This document shows, one piece after another, positions 24,102 through 31,726 of a stretch of DNA of 39,010 bases. Below the pieces are notes generated by a model, which saw only the letters and a list, made by a program, of their open reading frames with translations, made no database searches and was not told the origin of the DNA. This DNA comes from Lactiplantibacillus brownii (GTDB lineage Bacteria; Bacillota; Bacilli; Lactobacillales; Lactobacillaceae): positions 1 through 39,010 of the forward strand of contig NZ_JAVCWF010000006.1 in NCBI RefSeq assembly GCF_031085375.1, in the 5' to 3' direction. The translations under genes and the position numbers were made by a program. How positions within the stretch are numbered: the first letter of the stretch is position 1; each line of letters begins with the position of its first letter.

Positions 24102-25492
24102 TACTCTTTATCTCCTTTAATTACTTTATTTCGTAAAGCTATCAAGCATAGAGAAATTGTGAATACGGCAACAAAAAACAAAATCAAGAAATTGATTGCT
24201 AACCCCCATTTTGTCCCTGAAATTACACTCCCTTGTTGTTTCTGCAATAAAGAAACAATAGAGGACGATATTGCAATTCCAACTGCTCCTGAATAAGCTT
24301 GAACCGTCATATAAATCGAATTACCATCATTTACTAACCCAGCAGGTAATTGAGACAAACTATAGGTCATGATGTTACTGTAGCTAAAGCTCAATCCCAC
24401 CATAAAAAGCATATATATTAAAACCAGCCCGCCAATACTTGGTGTAAATAGGTTGGCGCCCAAAAAGGTCAGTCCAATGATTATACAGCCACTTATAATG
24501 GGTAAGCGGGGTGCAGTTTTATCGTAAATAATACCAGCAACCACCGATAGCACTGCATCAATCACAGCGGCAGGAGCAATTAGAAAACCTACCAAACCAG
24601 GTGACTGGGCAAAAAGTATTTGTAGCACATTAGGGATTAAGTATGACATACTCAAAGAACTGAATTGCAATAGAAAAAAAGCACTTAACAACTGCAAAAA
24701 GCGTTTGTTTTTAAAGAGACTTAATTCCAACAATTTATGGCTCTTATGCTTCTCATTAAGAAGGAAAAGTAAGCCACTAAAAAAAGCTGTTCCTAGTAAA
24801 AATAAATACAATTTAAAAGAGCTACTGTTAGCAGTCAAGTTAACAATAAACATCAACGTCGTTGTCAAAAAAATGGCCAAGAAAATGCCCCCACGGACAT
24901 CAAAGGGAACGTAATGAACCGGTGAACTTTGTTCAATGCTAAGCTCACCAAGCAGCCAGGTAACCATAATAATTGGTATTAAAATTATAAATAGAAAATG
25001 CCAATTGAATGTGTCCTGAATTATGCCACCATATATGGGACCCACTGCTGGTGCAAAGGCAATAACTAAGCTACCTAGCCCCATAAAAGTGCCAACTTTT
25101 TTCTTTGGCACTTGATCTAGTATGACAGCAAACATCAACGGTAACGCGATTCCATCAGCAATGCCTTGACATAAGCGGCCTAGCAAAACTAAATTAAAGC
25201 TGTTGGAAAAGCTTGCAATCAACGTACCGACTAAAAAGCTTAAGCACGAAACTCTAAATAAAGTTACCACACGAAACCGTCTTAAAAAGAATGAACCCAA
25301 TGGAATCAAACTAGTTGAGACTAGCATATATCCAGTAGTCAACCATTGAACTTGACTGATAGGTATAGAAAAATACGTTGTTAATTGTGGGAAGGTTATG
25401 TTTAACGCTGTTTCAACCACTATTCCTAAAAAGCTTAAAAGACCAATCGAAATTATTGCGCTCAATAGTTTGTTGTGTTTCTCTTGAACCAA
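24101..25492 (-). CDS. MFS multidrug efflux transporter, DHA2/EmrB-type
   Basis: A membrane transporter of about 463 residues with 13-14 predicted helices. It is of the DHA2 (EmrB/QacA, LmrB) kind: TALNITFPQLTTYFSIPISQVQWLTTGYML in the first two helices, GRLCQGIADGIALPLMFAVILDQVP with motif C-like content in helix 5, and LVIAFAPAVGPIYGGII. Such pumps export drugs or toxic metabolites with proton antiport. GGAAGG lies 9 bases before TTG at 25492, whereas the GTG at 25501 overlaps that site, so I prefer TTG. It is coupled to the HD-domain gene. A TATAAT lies upstream on this strand within repeats that could be an operator. Confidence 0.85.
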   Translation of the reverse strand: MVQEKHNKLLSAIISIGLLSFLGIVVETALNITFPQLTTYFSIPISQVQWLTTGYMLVSTSLIPLGSFFLRRFRVVTLFRVSCLSFLVGTLIASFSNSFNLVLLGRLCQGIADGIALPLMFAVILDQVPKKKVGTFMGLGSLVIAFAPAVGPIYGGIIQDTFNWHFLFIILIPIIMVTWLLGELSIEQSSPVHYVPFDVRGGIFLAIFLTTTLMFIVNLTANSSSFKLYLFLLGTAFFSGLLFLLNEKHKSHKLLELSLFKNKRFLQLLSAFFLLQFSSLSMSYLIPNVLQILFAQSPGLVGFLIAPAAVIDAVLSVVAGIIYDKTAPRLPIISGCIIIGLTFLGANLFTPSIGGLVLIYMLFMVGLSFSYSNIMTYSLSQLPAGLVNDGNSIYMTVQAYSGAVGIAISSSIVSLLQKQQGSVISGTKWGLAINFLILFFVAVFTISLCLIALRNKVIKGDKE

Positions 25493-25511
25493 GAATTTCA
25501 CCTTCCAAACA

Positions 25512-25552
25512 CTACATATAGTTTTTATTACATATTATACCACTATATATGG
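25512..25552 (-). promoter_or_regulatory. Promoter with repeated operator-like sites for MFS-HD operon
   Basis: On the minus strand TATAAT (25539-25534) is flanked by two similar sites, CATATATAGTGG upstream and CTATATGTAGTG downstream. Repeated sites around a -10 box suggest repressor control. No regulator gene is adjacent and the -35 is poor. Confidence 0.5.
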
Positions 25553-25593
25553 TTCTTAGGCCGTTGCTCCTACATATTTTCAAGAACGAACAA

Positions 25594-25619
25594 TAGTTTC
25601 TCTAGCCTTTGAGAAACTA
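25594..25619. repeat. Perfect 9-bp inverted repeat
   Basis: TAGTTTCTC (25594-25602) and GAGAAACTA (25611-25619) flank an 8-base spacer. It lies between the MFS promoter and the toxin-antitoxin RNA promoter and has no T run. It may be an operator. Confidence 0.5.
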
Positions 25620-25654
25620 CACTTAAAATAGTCGCAAGTCCGTTATAGCCATGC

Positions 25655-25660
25655 TATAAT
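25655..25660 (+). promoter_or_regulatory. Extended -10 promoter of the antitoxin RNA
   Basis: TGCTATAAT (25652-25660) is a perfect TATAAT with the TG extension; the -35 region is weak. Transcription would run rightward through the hairpin at 25674-25699, antisense to the toxin mRNA 3' end. Confidence 0.6.
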
Positions 25661-25668
25661 GTAAACAG

Positions 25669-25699
25669 AAAAAGGAAGCCCCGCTAGAACAGGGCTTCC
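25669..25699 (-). terminator. Terminator of toxin mRNA
   Basis: Minus strand: GGAAGCCC, loop TGTTCTAGCG, GGGCTTCC, then TTTTT (25673-25669). It is the first good terminator on the toxin strand after its stop codon, now about 1.6 kb away because of the IS. Confidence 0.75.
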
Positions 25700-25789
25700 C
25701 ATGTAGAGCCGTTTAAGACGGTGGCAAAGTTTAATAATAGATTAAATAATCCGTTAGCCTGAAGTGAACCCTTAAAATTGGACAAATTG

Positions 25790-26722
25790 TTAAGCTGCTT
25801 TTTGAACGGCGAGTTCTCGGTATTTTACCGGGGGCTTGCCGTTTAATTTTGTTTTGATACGACGGTTGTTATAGAAGTCTATCCAATCTTTCATTGCTTG
25901 AATTAGGCTAGTTTTATCTTCAAAATGTTCATCCATCATTTCTGCTTTCATAATATGAAAGAATGACTCCATTACTGCATTATCAAGGCAAGTCGCTTTA
26001 CGAGACATACTTTGGAATGCATGATGTTCTTTCAAGAGCGTTCGCCATTGGCGATGTTGATACTGAAAGCCTTGGTCAGTATGAACTGTTGTCCGATAAT
26101 TTAGTGCCGGAAGTCCTTCTAAAGCTTCTTTGAGCGGTTTAATGGCGAATTCAACTGTTGGATGTTCACTTATATTAAATGCTAAAATTTCTCCAGAGAA
26201 TAAATCTAGTACCGGTTCCAAATAAACGCGTTCATTTGTTCCCATAGATCCATATCGAAATTCACTGACGTCTGCTACAAGTTTTTGATAGGGTCTGTCG
26301 GTCTTAAAGCGACGCTTTAACCGATTAGGGGCAATCCTACCAACTAATCCTTTATACGAGTTATATTTACGAGTTTGGCGATTAAAGGCATGACATATCC
26401 AGGCATGTTCTTGCATAATACGTAAAACCCGCTTGTGATTTATCTGAAATCCTAAATCATGCAGAGCACTTGTAATTCGACGGTACCCGTACTTCTTTGT
26501 GTATTTTAAATCTTGTTGTCGAATTTCATCAATTGCTTGAATAACTTGATCGTCATTGAATTTTCGACCTTCATGATTTCGAGTGTAGTAATACGTGCTA
26601 CGCGGTATTTTAATTACTTTGAGAATCAATTTAATTGATACTTGGAATATTTGCCTCAACTCAGTCGCTATTTTCGAGATTTCCTTTGTGCTGATTTTTT
26701 CCGAGCTAAGGCTTCTAATTTT
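25790..26722 (-). CDS. IS3-family transposase OrfB, copy B
   Basis: The DDE catalytic part: DVSEFRYG, TVHTDQGFQYQH and DNAVMESFFHIMK supply the Asp, Asp and Glu. The frame is open from the A7 run at 26719-26725, supporting OrfAB synthesis by -1 slippage. A TTG at 26659 could start a 289-residue OrfB alone. The gene is intact. Confidence 0.9.
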   Translation of the reverse strand, partial: KIRSLSSEKISTKEISKIATELRQIFQVSIKLILKVIKIPRSTYYYTRNHEGRKFNDDQVIQAIDEIRQQDLKYTKKYGYRRITSALHDLGFQINHKRVLRIMQEHAWICHAFNRQTRKYNSYKGLVGRIAPNRLKRRFKTDRPYQKLVADVSEFRYGSMGTNERVYLEPVLDLFSGEILAFNISEHPTVEFAIKPLKEALEGLPALNYRTTVHTDQGFQYQHRQWRTLLKEHHAFQSMSRKATCLDNAVMESFFHIMKAEMMDEHFEDKTSLIQAMKDWIDFYNNRRIKTKLNGKPPVKYRELAVQKAA

Positions 26723-27204
26723 TTTAAGTATTCATTCTCAATCTTCAACATTTGATTCTCTTTTTGGAGTTGCTTTAAAGTATCTTTTGTTGTTGAGTTG
26801 TCCTTTTGGACAACTGGTTTAGCGTTCTCATTCTTGTGTTTTGCCATATTTTTCGAGTTGCCTCGCTTTCGCTCAAGCCCTTTTATCCCTAATGTCTCAA
26901 ATCGCTTTTCCCATTGCCAAATTGTACTTGGCGAGGATAAATTAAAGTGTAAGGCGGTTACTGGAAGTGAGGCCTGATTTTGTTTCCTCCAGTTTAATAC
27001 ATCAACTTTAAACTGACTAGTGTATTCTAAGTCCATGGCTTTTGGCTGAAGTCCTTTAATACCAAATCTTTCAAATCGCTGAATCCAAATTGAAACGGTA
27101 GCCTTGCTGCCAATCCCATACTTTCTCGCTAGTGAATAAGCTGCCTGACCACTTAAATACTCGGTGACAATCTTAACTTTAAAATCGAAATTAAATTTAC
27201 TCAT
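26668..27204 (-). CDS. IS3-family transposase OrfA, copy B
   Basis: A 178-residue DNA-binding subunit starting [19 protein letters not shown], with two HTH repeats and a leucine-zipper-like coiled coil near the end ([21 protein letters not shown]). The start was chosen by agreement with copy A. Confidence 0.9.
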   Translation of the reverse strand: MSKFNFDFKVKIVTEYLSGQAAYSLARKYGIGSKATVSIWIQRFERFGIKGLQPKAMDLEYTSQFKVDVLNWRKQNQASLPVTALHFNLSSPSTIWQWEKRFETLGIKGLERKRGNSKNMAKHKNENAKPVVQKDNSTTKDTLKQLQKENQMLKIENEYLKKLEALARKKSAQRKSRK

Positions 27205-27270
27205 AAATGAAACCCCCAAAATTGGATTTTTCTGTCCAACCTTGGGGGTTCACTTTAGCCCTGCCAAAAG

Positions 27271-27384
27271 CTAAGACGGATTATTTTTTTGCTGACTTTT
27301 GATCAGCTCAACAATTAATGCAATCAAGGCCACGATAAATGTACCGAAAGCTAGCATTAATTGTAAAGCGTCCGAAACGGACAC
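27271..27384 (-). CDS. Holin-like type I toxin peptide (Hol_Tox)
   Basis: A 37-residue peptide beginning [20 protein letters not shown], with one membrane helix (about 7-27) and a polar tail ([12 protein letters not shown]). This matches the putative holin-like toxin family of lactobacillus type I loci, which damages the membrane if its antisense RNA is lost. It starts with GTG at 27384, and AAAGGAG lies 8-9 bases upstream. A TATAAT on this strand (27494-27489) would give a leader of about 100 bases. The leader contains repeated GCGGTG motifs and the hairpin CCGATCGG, likely to fold over the start region. The IS is inserted 14 bases beyond the stop codon, so the message 3' end now runs into the IS. 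Confidence 0.85.
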   Translation of the reverse strand: MSVSDALQLMLAFGTFIVALIALIVELIKSQQKNNPS

Positions 27385-27662
27385 TTAGGCTACTCCTTTC
27401 GTTAGGATTTATGGGCTTTAAAGGTTTAACACCATAAGCACCGCCTCCGATCGGAAATAGCCACCGCCTTAACTTCTCTACTTGATTCATTATACAGAGA
27501 TATAATTCTTTTAGAAACATATTTTTAAATCAGTAGTGTACTTCATTCTAACCTGGATTAGTGTATTAACGTAAGTCATCTTAGTAAGAACATTGAGCAT
27601 AAAAATACGGTAATTGATTCATTTTATCAGAGTGCTTGCTTATATCTATAGGAGGTTCTATT

Positions 27663-28742
27663 TTGAATATTCAATCTGTAAATAGTTTTTTAAGCAAAAA
27701 AGCAGAATCCCTAAAGTCTATAAAAGCTAATGTAACAGTTGATGGAAGAGGTTTGCTACCACGATTTTTCTATAGAGGACAGTCAAATGACTTCAAAAGT
27801 AGTAATAACGTTGCTAGCATCTTTAGACAAAAAGAGCTCTCCGGATATACCCATGAATATTCATTTACTAATGAGTACATGCGTAGGTACGCAAACGATT
27901 TTAACAATTTAGAAAACAATTTTTCTCGCCTGTCTTATATGCAACATTTTGGCTTGCCAACTAGGTTATTAGATGTAACGACCAATGCTCTTGTCGCTCT
28001 TTATTTTGCCTGTCAATCTCATCTTGATTCTGAAGGACATGAAACAGACGGGATAGTTACCATGTTTTTTTCTAACAAGACACAAAATATTGATGATTTC
28101 ACATACTATAGTAGTCGCAGTGACACCGTGGAAGTCTTATCAACATTAGCATTGATGGACGAAGAAAAAAAGAAAAGTATTTATAGAAAAATATCTTCTT
28201 TCAACAAAAATATTGATGATTTGTTGAAAGAAGATGAAAATCATTTATACCAAAGTTGGTACATGGATCTGGTCAAGCAGTTCCCAGAGGGCTATTATGA
28301 ACAACTTTCTGAGGAAAACCAAAAAGTATATGACTCACTAAATGATTTCTATAAAGAAATAAATCAGTCTTATGAAATGCAATGCCTGTATCATGATATT
28401 AAAAGAGATACTGGTTATTTTGCTGATCTAATCAACTTTAGAACTTTACTTCACCCATTTTTCGTCGAACCTTCAATTAATAATGAACGCTTACGAGCTC
28501 AAAGTGGTTTTTTCCTTTTTGAACCTTATGATGGTACATCATGTAGCTTGGAAAATATTCATGATGATATTGATAACAAAGTATCTCTGTACAATGGACA
28601 CAATGAGCCAATTAGATTAGTAATTCCTGGTGAAAAAAAGCAACAAATTTTAAACGAATTAAATCAATCATTGGAAATAAACCAGGCTACTTTATTTCCA
28701 GACAAAGAAAATGTGGCTAGTTATATAAAAAATAATTTTTAA
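27663..28742 (+). CDS. FRG-domain protein, possible phage-defence factor
   Basis: A 359-residue protein with an FRG domain: RFFYRGQSNDFK (34-45), SYMQHFGLPTRLLDVTTNALVALYFACQ in two parts (91-118), and RLRAQSGFFLFEP (276-288). The middle (about 150-260) is a helical, charged insertion. FRG proteins are cytoplasmic, of unknown biochemistry, and are frequent in defence islands and prophages. TTG at 27663 is chosen because AGGAGG lies 7 bases upstream; an earlier in-frame start at 27636 lacks one. The gene stands alone between the toxin locus and a terminator, with an AT-rich composition unlike the flanking ABC and degV genes, which suggests separate transfer. A defence role is inference. Confidence 0.85.
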   Translation: MNIQSVNSFLSKKAESLKSIKANVTVDGRGLLPRFFYRGQSNDFKSSNNVASIFRQKELSGYTHEYSFTNEYMRRYANDFNNLENNFSRLSYMQHFGLPTRLLDVTTNALVALYFACQSHLDSEGHETDGIVTMFFSNKTQNIDDFTYYSSRSDTVEVLSTLALMDEEKKKSIYRKISSFNKNIDDLLKEDENHLYQSWYMDLVKQFPEGYYEQLSEENQKVYDSLNDFYKEINQSYEMQCLYHDIKRDTGYFADLINFRTLLHPFFVEPSINNERLRAQSGFFLFEPYDGTSCSLENIHDDIDNKVSLYNGHNEPIRLVIPGEKKQQILNELNQSLEINQATLFPDKENVASYIKNNF

Positions 28743-28755
28743 TAAAAAATGTTTA

Positions 28756-28789
28756 AAGGCCATTAGGGCATACCCTAATGGTCTTTTTT
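28756..28789 (+). terminator. Intrinsic terminator of the FRG gene
   Basis: CCATTAGGG (28760-28768), loop CATA, CCCTAATGG (28773-28781), then TCTTTTTT. Confidence 0.92.
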
Positions 28790-28851
28790 ATTTCTGTGCT
28801 ATACTAGGAATTACAAGTGTTCATTAGAACTGTCCAAAAGGAGAATTGGAA

Positions 28852-28962
28852 ATGGCTAAAATCGGTTATGCGCGTGTGAGTTCCAAGGAGCAACATTTAG
28901 ATCGACAGTTAGCGGCTTTAAAAGACGTTGATAAATTATTTACGGATAAATTGAGGTCCTGA
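28852..28962 (+). pseudogene. Serine resolvase/invertase, N-terminal remnant
   Basis: The 36 codons MAKIGYARVSSKEQHLDRQL to FTDKLRS match the start of a Tn3-like or Pin-like serine recombinase, including the catalytic serine in YARVSS (Ser10). Family-like sequence stops after FTDKL, where the next residues should be SGAN or similar. AAAGGAG precedes the ATG and TATACT lies near 28800. It is fused without a gap to an acetyltransferase fragment, so it marks a deletion junction near 28953. Confidence 0.85.
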
Positions 28963-29074
28963 ATATGATCAAACCATCCGTTTTTACGAGTCAGTGGGAT
29001 TTGAGCGATTGGAAGTTTTCCCGACATTATGGGATGCTTGGAATCCTTGTTTGGTGTTGGTTAAGAAGCTTTAA
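28955..29074 (+). pseudogene. GNAT acetyltransferase, C-terminal remnant
   Basis: An open frame of 39 codons, PEYDQTIRFYESVGFERLEVFP followed by TLWDAWNPCLVLVKKL and a stop. The TIRFYESVGF motif is the usual end of GNAT acetyltransferases (acceptor-side strand 6). There is no start codon. It directly abuts the resolvase remnant in another frame. Confidence 0.65.
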
Positions 29075-29184
29075 TAAGCGGCCAAATCGCCCGGAACAAA
29101 GTCCATAAAAATCGCCATGCCTGACAGAACAGATCGGCTCGTGTAAGCTTGATATGCGTAAGCGCATTCAAAACGAGGGATTAG

Positions 29185-29406
29185 TATGGGTCCATTCTTT
29201 CATGGGTCACGATGATCTCAGAATTATCCACATCCATTCTGTTGTACAACGTCAAGACTCGGACAATGACAGTAGCCATTTATACCGAAGTTATTCGTGG
29301 AAATTACGGCGTTGCAGCTGCACTATCAACGATTTTGACCGCGTTGACAGTGATTTCCTTGCTAATCTTCATGAAAGTTTCTAAGAATGGGGATATTGCG
29401 ATGTAA
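29185..29406 (+). pseudogene. ABC transporter permease, C-terminal remnant
   Basis: About 73 codons: GSILSWVTMISELSTSILLYNV, then KTRTMTVAIYTEVIRGNYGVAAALSTILTALTVISLLIFMK. This matches the end of binding-protein-dependent permeases of the iron or phosphonate/spermidine type, with the EAA-like ELSTSILLY segment and a final membrane helix. An in-frame TAG at 29182 shows that the upstream part is lost. Confidence 0.7.
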
Positions 29407-29433
29407 CCACAAAACTTCGTCGGAAATAGGACA

Positions 29434-29469
29434 AAAGGGAGTTGACCGTGACTGGTTGACTCTCTTTTT
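29434..29469 (+). terminator. Intrinsic terminator after ABC permease remnant
   Basis: GAGTTGACC (29439-29447) pairs with GGTTGACTC (29454-29462) using two G-U pairs, followed by TCTTTTT. Confidence 0.75.
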
Positions 29470-29545
29470 GCTGTGGAAGCGACTTTTGTTGGCAAAACTG
29501 GCTGAATATTCACATGAACGAAAAAAGATATATGTGGTGAACCTA

Positions 29546-29574
29546 TTTACATCTAGTCTTAGAAACCATATAAT
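29546..29574 (+). promoter_or_regulatory. Promoter of degV
   Basis: TTTACA (29546-29551) and TATAAT (29569-29574) are 17 bases apart, 30 bases upstream of the start codon. The -10 box lies within CCATATAATATGG. Confidence 0.75.
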
Positions 29575-29604
29575 ATGGTTATTAAAGCCGCAAGGAGGCA
29601 GAAC

Positions 29605-30462
29605 ATGACCAAAAAAATTGCAATTGTCGTTGATTCGGGTTCTGATGTCCCTCAAAGTGTTCTTGATGAAAATAAAAATATTGCAGTCGTACCGCTGAAT
29701 ATTACTATGAATGGGCATAATTACCTTGATGCAGTTGATATCACACCGGATGAATTTTATTCGGCGTTAGCAACGGCGGAAACCTTGCCGAAGACGTCCA
29801 GTCCGTCACCACAAGCTGCCAAAGAAGCGATGGATGCGCTGTTCGCGGCTGGTTATCAGCAGATCTTCGGTATCACAATTTCGAGCGCGTTGTCTGTGAC
29901 GAACAACGTCTTTCAATTGGCCGCGCAAGATTTTCCCGCTGACACCGTAACCATTCTTGACACAAAAAGCATCGGCATTGGCAGTGGCATCCAAGCAGCC
30001 TATGCCGCATCATTGATCAATGCAGGGGAATCTTTTCAGGACGTGATTGCAAAAGTTCGTGCCTCAATCGTCAAAAGTCGGATTTATTTCTACGTGCCAA
30101 CCTTGAAGTACCTCAGTGCCGGCGGTCGAATCGGCCGAGTGGCAGGCCTTGTCGGTTCGGTTTTGCACATTAAACCGGTGATCTCATGTGATCCAGAAGG
30201 CGTCTACTACCCTCTTTTTAAGGCGCGATCTGAAGAAAAAGCGATTCAAAAGTTGGTTGAACAAGTCAAACAGGATTGTTTAAAAAGCACCCACTATCGT
30301 TTAGGAGTAGCCCACGGGCAAAACCCATCTTTAGTTAAAAAGTTGGCAGAGAAACTTCGTGAAGCGACTGGTCGGCCAGTTGATTTTATTGGTGAGGTCT
30401 CACCGTCATTGGGCGTGCATACAGGGCCAGGGCTGATTGGGGCTACAGTTCAGTCGTATTAA
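29605..30462 (+). CDS. DegV-family fatty acid-binding protein
   Basis: This 285-residue cytoplasmic protein binds a fatty acid, and homologues (FakB) present it to the kinase FakA for phosphorylation. Family landmarks: IVVDSGSDVP at the N-terminus, LPKTSSPSP near 62, the GITISSALSVTNN loop and LKYLSAGGRIGR, then KPVISCDPEGVY. AGGAGG lies 6 bases before the ATG. Length is normal. It stands alone with its own promoter, flanked by remnants on both sides. The plasmid setting is unusual, as degV is ordinarily chromosomal; it may have arrived together with the adjacent ABC operon. Confidence 0.9.
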   Translation: MTKKIAIVVDSGSDVPQSVLDENKNIAVVPLNITMNGHNYLDAVDITPDEFYSALATAETLPKTSSPSPQAAKEAMDALFAAGYQQIFGITISSALSVTNNVFQLAAQDFPADTVTILDTKSIGIGSGIQAAYAASLINAGESFQDVIAKVRASIVKSRIYFYVPTLKYLSAGGRIGRVAGLVGSVLHIKPVISCDPEGVYYPLFKARSEEKAIQKLVEQVKQDCLKSTHYRLGVAHGQNPSLVKKLAEKLREATGRPVDFIGEVSPSLGVHTGPGLIGATVQSY

Positions 30463-30478
30463 GGTGTTACAAAAATAA

Positions 30479-30736
30479 GTCACGCCTCTCAAGCTTTACC
30501 TAAAACGAAAAGCAGATCAAAATTGTGAATGGGACAAAACAACCCCAGAACGCCTCGCACACTTAGTTGATGGCTATCGTTACTTGGAAGACCTTTACCA
30601 ACACGGCATTGAAGTATCCGATGTTGAAAAAGACTTCAGTACCCAAGATATTTTCATTGGTCTCAAAACCGCAATTGAGAAGAAAATCTGGATGATTCAG
30701 GCAGAGCTTGGGTCGGCGCCGGAAATTGATGAATAA
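30479..30736 (+). pseudogene. Truncated plasmid protein, family unknown
   Basis: An open frame of about 85 codons without a convincing start: KLYLKRKADQNCEWDKTTPE, then RLAHLVDGYRYLEDLYQHGI, EVSDVEKDFSTQDIFIGLK and TAIEKKIWMIQAELGSAPE. It is helical and charged, with no recognisable domain. The open frame begins after a TAA at 30476 and shortly after the degV stop. I think it is the end of a larger or decayed gene. Confidence 0.5.
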
Positions 30737-30801
30737 AATAATATTAAAAAATCGGTAGGCTTAAACATTGCTAACGCTTATATCAGTGCTGCTATTTAAT
30801 T

Positions 30802-30838
30802 AAAATGCGACATCCCAACAACGGGGTGGCGCATTTTT
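30802..30838 (+). terminator. Intrinsic terminator
   Basis: AAAATGCG (30802-30809) and CGCATTTTT (30830-30838), with inner CATCCC and GGGGTG pairs, form an interrupted hairpin with a T run. Confidence 0.75.
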
Positions 30839-30875
30839 GTTTGCAATGCGGTGACAAATAGGCCGGAAGCAAAAT

Positions 30876-30958
30876 AAGTGAGTGATAACTCATTTTAATG
30901 TTGACAAACCGAGATGTGCTGATTATACTAAGGCCATTAAGTGAGTGAGTATACACTC
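30876..30958 (+). promoter_or_regulatory. ABC operon promoter with two TetR-like operators
   Basis: TTGACA (30901-30906) and TATACT (30924-30929) are 17 bases apart. Operator 1, TGAGT-GATA-ACTCA (30879-30892), lies upstream of the -35. Operator 2, GAGTG-AGTATA-CACTC (30943-30958), lies just after the -10. Both begin with AAGTGAGTGA, so one protein, probably the TetR regulator encoded third in this operon, could bind both and block transcription. Confidence 0.7.
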
Positions 30959-30982
30959 GCTTTGAGAAAGAGGGTTATTAAA

Positions 30983-31726
30983 ATGGTAACGGATTATGTC
31001 ATCGCCAAGCAGGTCAGCAAGCACTTTGGTCATCAGCAAGTGCTCAATCAGATTGATTTGACACTGCCGGCTGGAATGATTTATGGCTTGATTGGGCCAT
31101 CAGGAGCTGGGAAGACCACCTTGATCAAGAGTATTTTAGGGATGGAAGCTGTGGATAGTGGCACTGTTAAAGTCATGGATACGGTGATGCCCAATAGGGC
31201 GGTAATGGCACAAGTAGGGTATATGGCCCAAAGTGACGCTTTGTATGAGACACTAACGGCCCGTGAAAACCTGACCTTGTTTGGGCAATTGATGAGCGTT
31301 CCAAAAATAAAGTTAGCACAGATGATTGATTATGCAGCCGGATTAGTTGATTTAACGTCCCAATTAGACAAGCGGGTCAGTGGCTATTCGGGTGGGATGA
31401 AACGGCGCTTGTCGTTGGCAATTGCCCTGATTCAGGATCCCCAATTATTGATTTTAGATGAACCGACCGTTGGGATTGATCCAGAATTACGGCAACAAAT
31501 TTGGACCGAACTAAATAAGATCAAGGATACCGGTAAGTCGATGCTCGTGACAACGCATGTCATGGACGAAGCAGAACGGTGTGATTATCTCATGTTGATT
31601 CGGCACGGGATTGCGCTTGCTGAGGGGACACCCGCGGCACTGAAACAACAGTATGCAGTAGATACGATCGAACAGGTCTTTTTGAAAGCGGGGCGGATGC
31701 AAGATGCGAACGATGGCAATCGTTAG
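30983..31726 (+). CDS. ABC transporter ATP-binding protein (drug/export type)
   Basis: A 247-residue ATPase with Walker A GPSGAGKTT (about 37-45), the signature YSGGMKRRLS, Walker B LLILDEPTVGID and the switch TTHVMDEAERC. The last part (EGTPAALKQQYAVDTIEQVFLKAG) is typical of ABC-2 exporters. The ATG at 30983 follows AGAGGG and lies after operator 2; an in-frame start at 30941 would overlap the operator. The permease gene overlaps its 3' end by about 20 bases. With the TetR regulator it forms a three-gene operon, probably for export of a toxic compound. Confidence 0.92.
   Translation: MVTDYVIAKQVSKHFGHQQVLNQIDLTLPAGMIYGLIGPSGAGKTTLIKSILGMEAVDSGTVKVMDTVMPNRAVMAQVGYMAQSDALYETLTARENLTLFGQLMSVPKIKLAQMIDYAAGLVDLTSQLDKRVSGYSGGMKRRLSLAIALIQDPQLLILDEPTVGIDPELRQQIWTELNKIKDTGKSMLVTTHVMDEAERCDYLMLIRHGIALAEGTPAALKQQYAVDTIEQVFLKAGRMQDANDGNR

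Larger units (their letters stand above)
25760..27257 (-). mobile_element. IS3-family element (IS150-like), copy B
   Basis: A complete 1498-bp element related to, but clearly diverged from, the copy at 15080-16570. Its ends are TGAAGTGAACC (25760) and GGTTCACTTTA (27257). A 3-bp duplication GCC flanks it (25757-25759 and 27258-27260). The insertion point is the apex of the antisense RNA terminator hairpin, and orientation is minus. Confidence 0.93.
25667..27290 (+). ncRNA. Antisense RNA of type I toxin-antitoxin locus, split by IS
   Basis: I infer an antisense RNA starting near 25667 and originally ending at the terminator whose arms are AATAATCCGT (25745-25754) and ACGGATTATT followed by TTTTT (27276-27290). 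Without the IS it would be about 125 bases, with hairpins at 25674-25699 and at 25709-25720 (CCGT and ACGG arms). It runs opposite to the toxin mRNA and overlaps its 3' end including the toxin stop codon, the layout of Fst/Lpt-type loci. The IS3 element at 25760-27257 separates the RNA body from its terminator. Confidence 0.6.

Noticed and set aside
27308..27520. 70-residue minus-strand open frame beginning MFLKELYLCIMNQVEKLRRW
   Set aside because: It overlaps the leader and start of the holin-like toxin in another frame. The shorter toxin frame has the better ribosome binding site and matches a known family.
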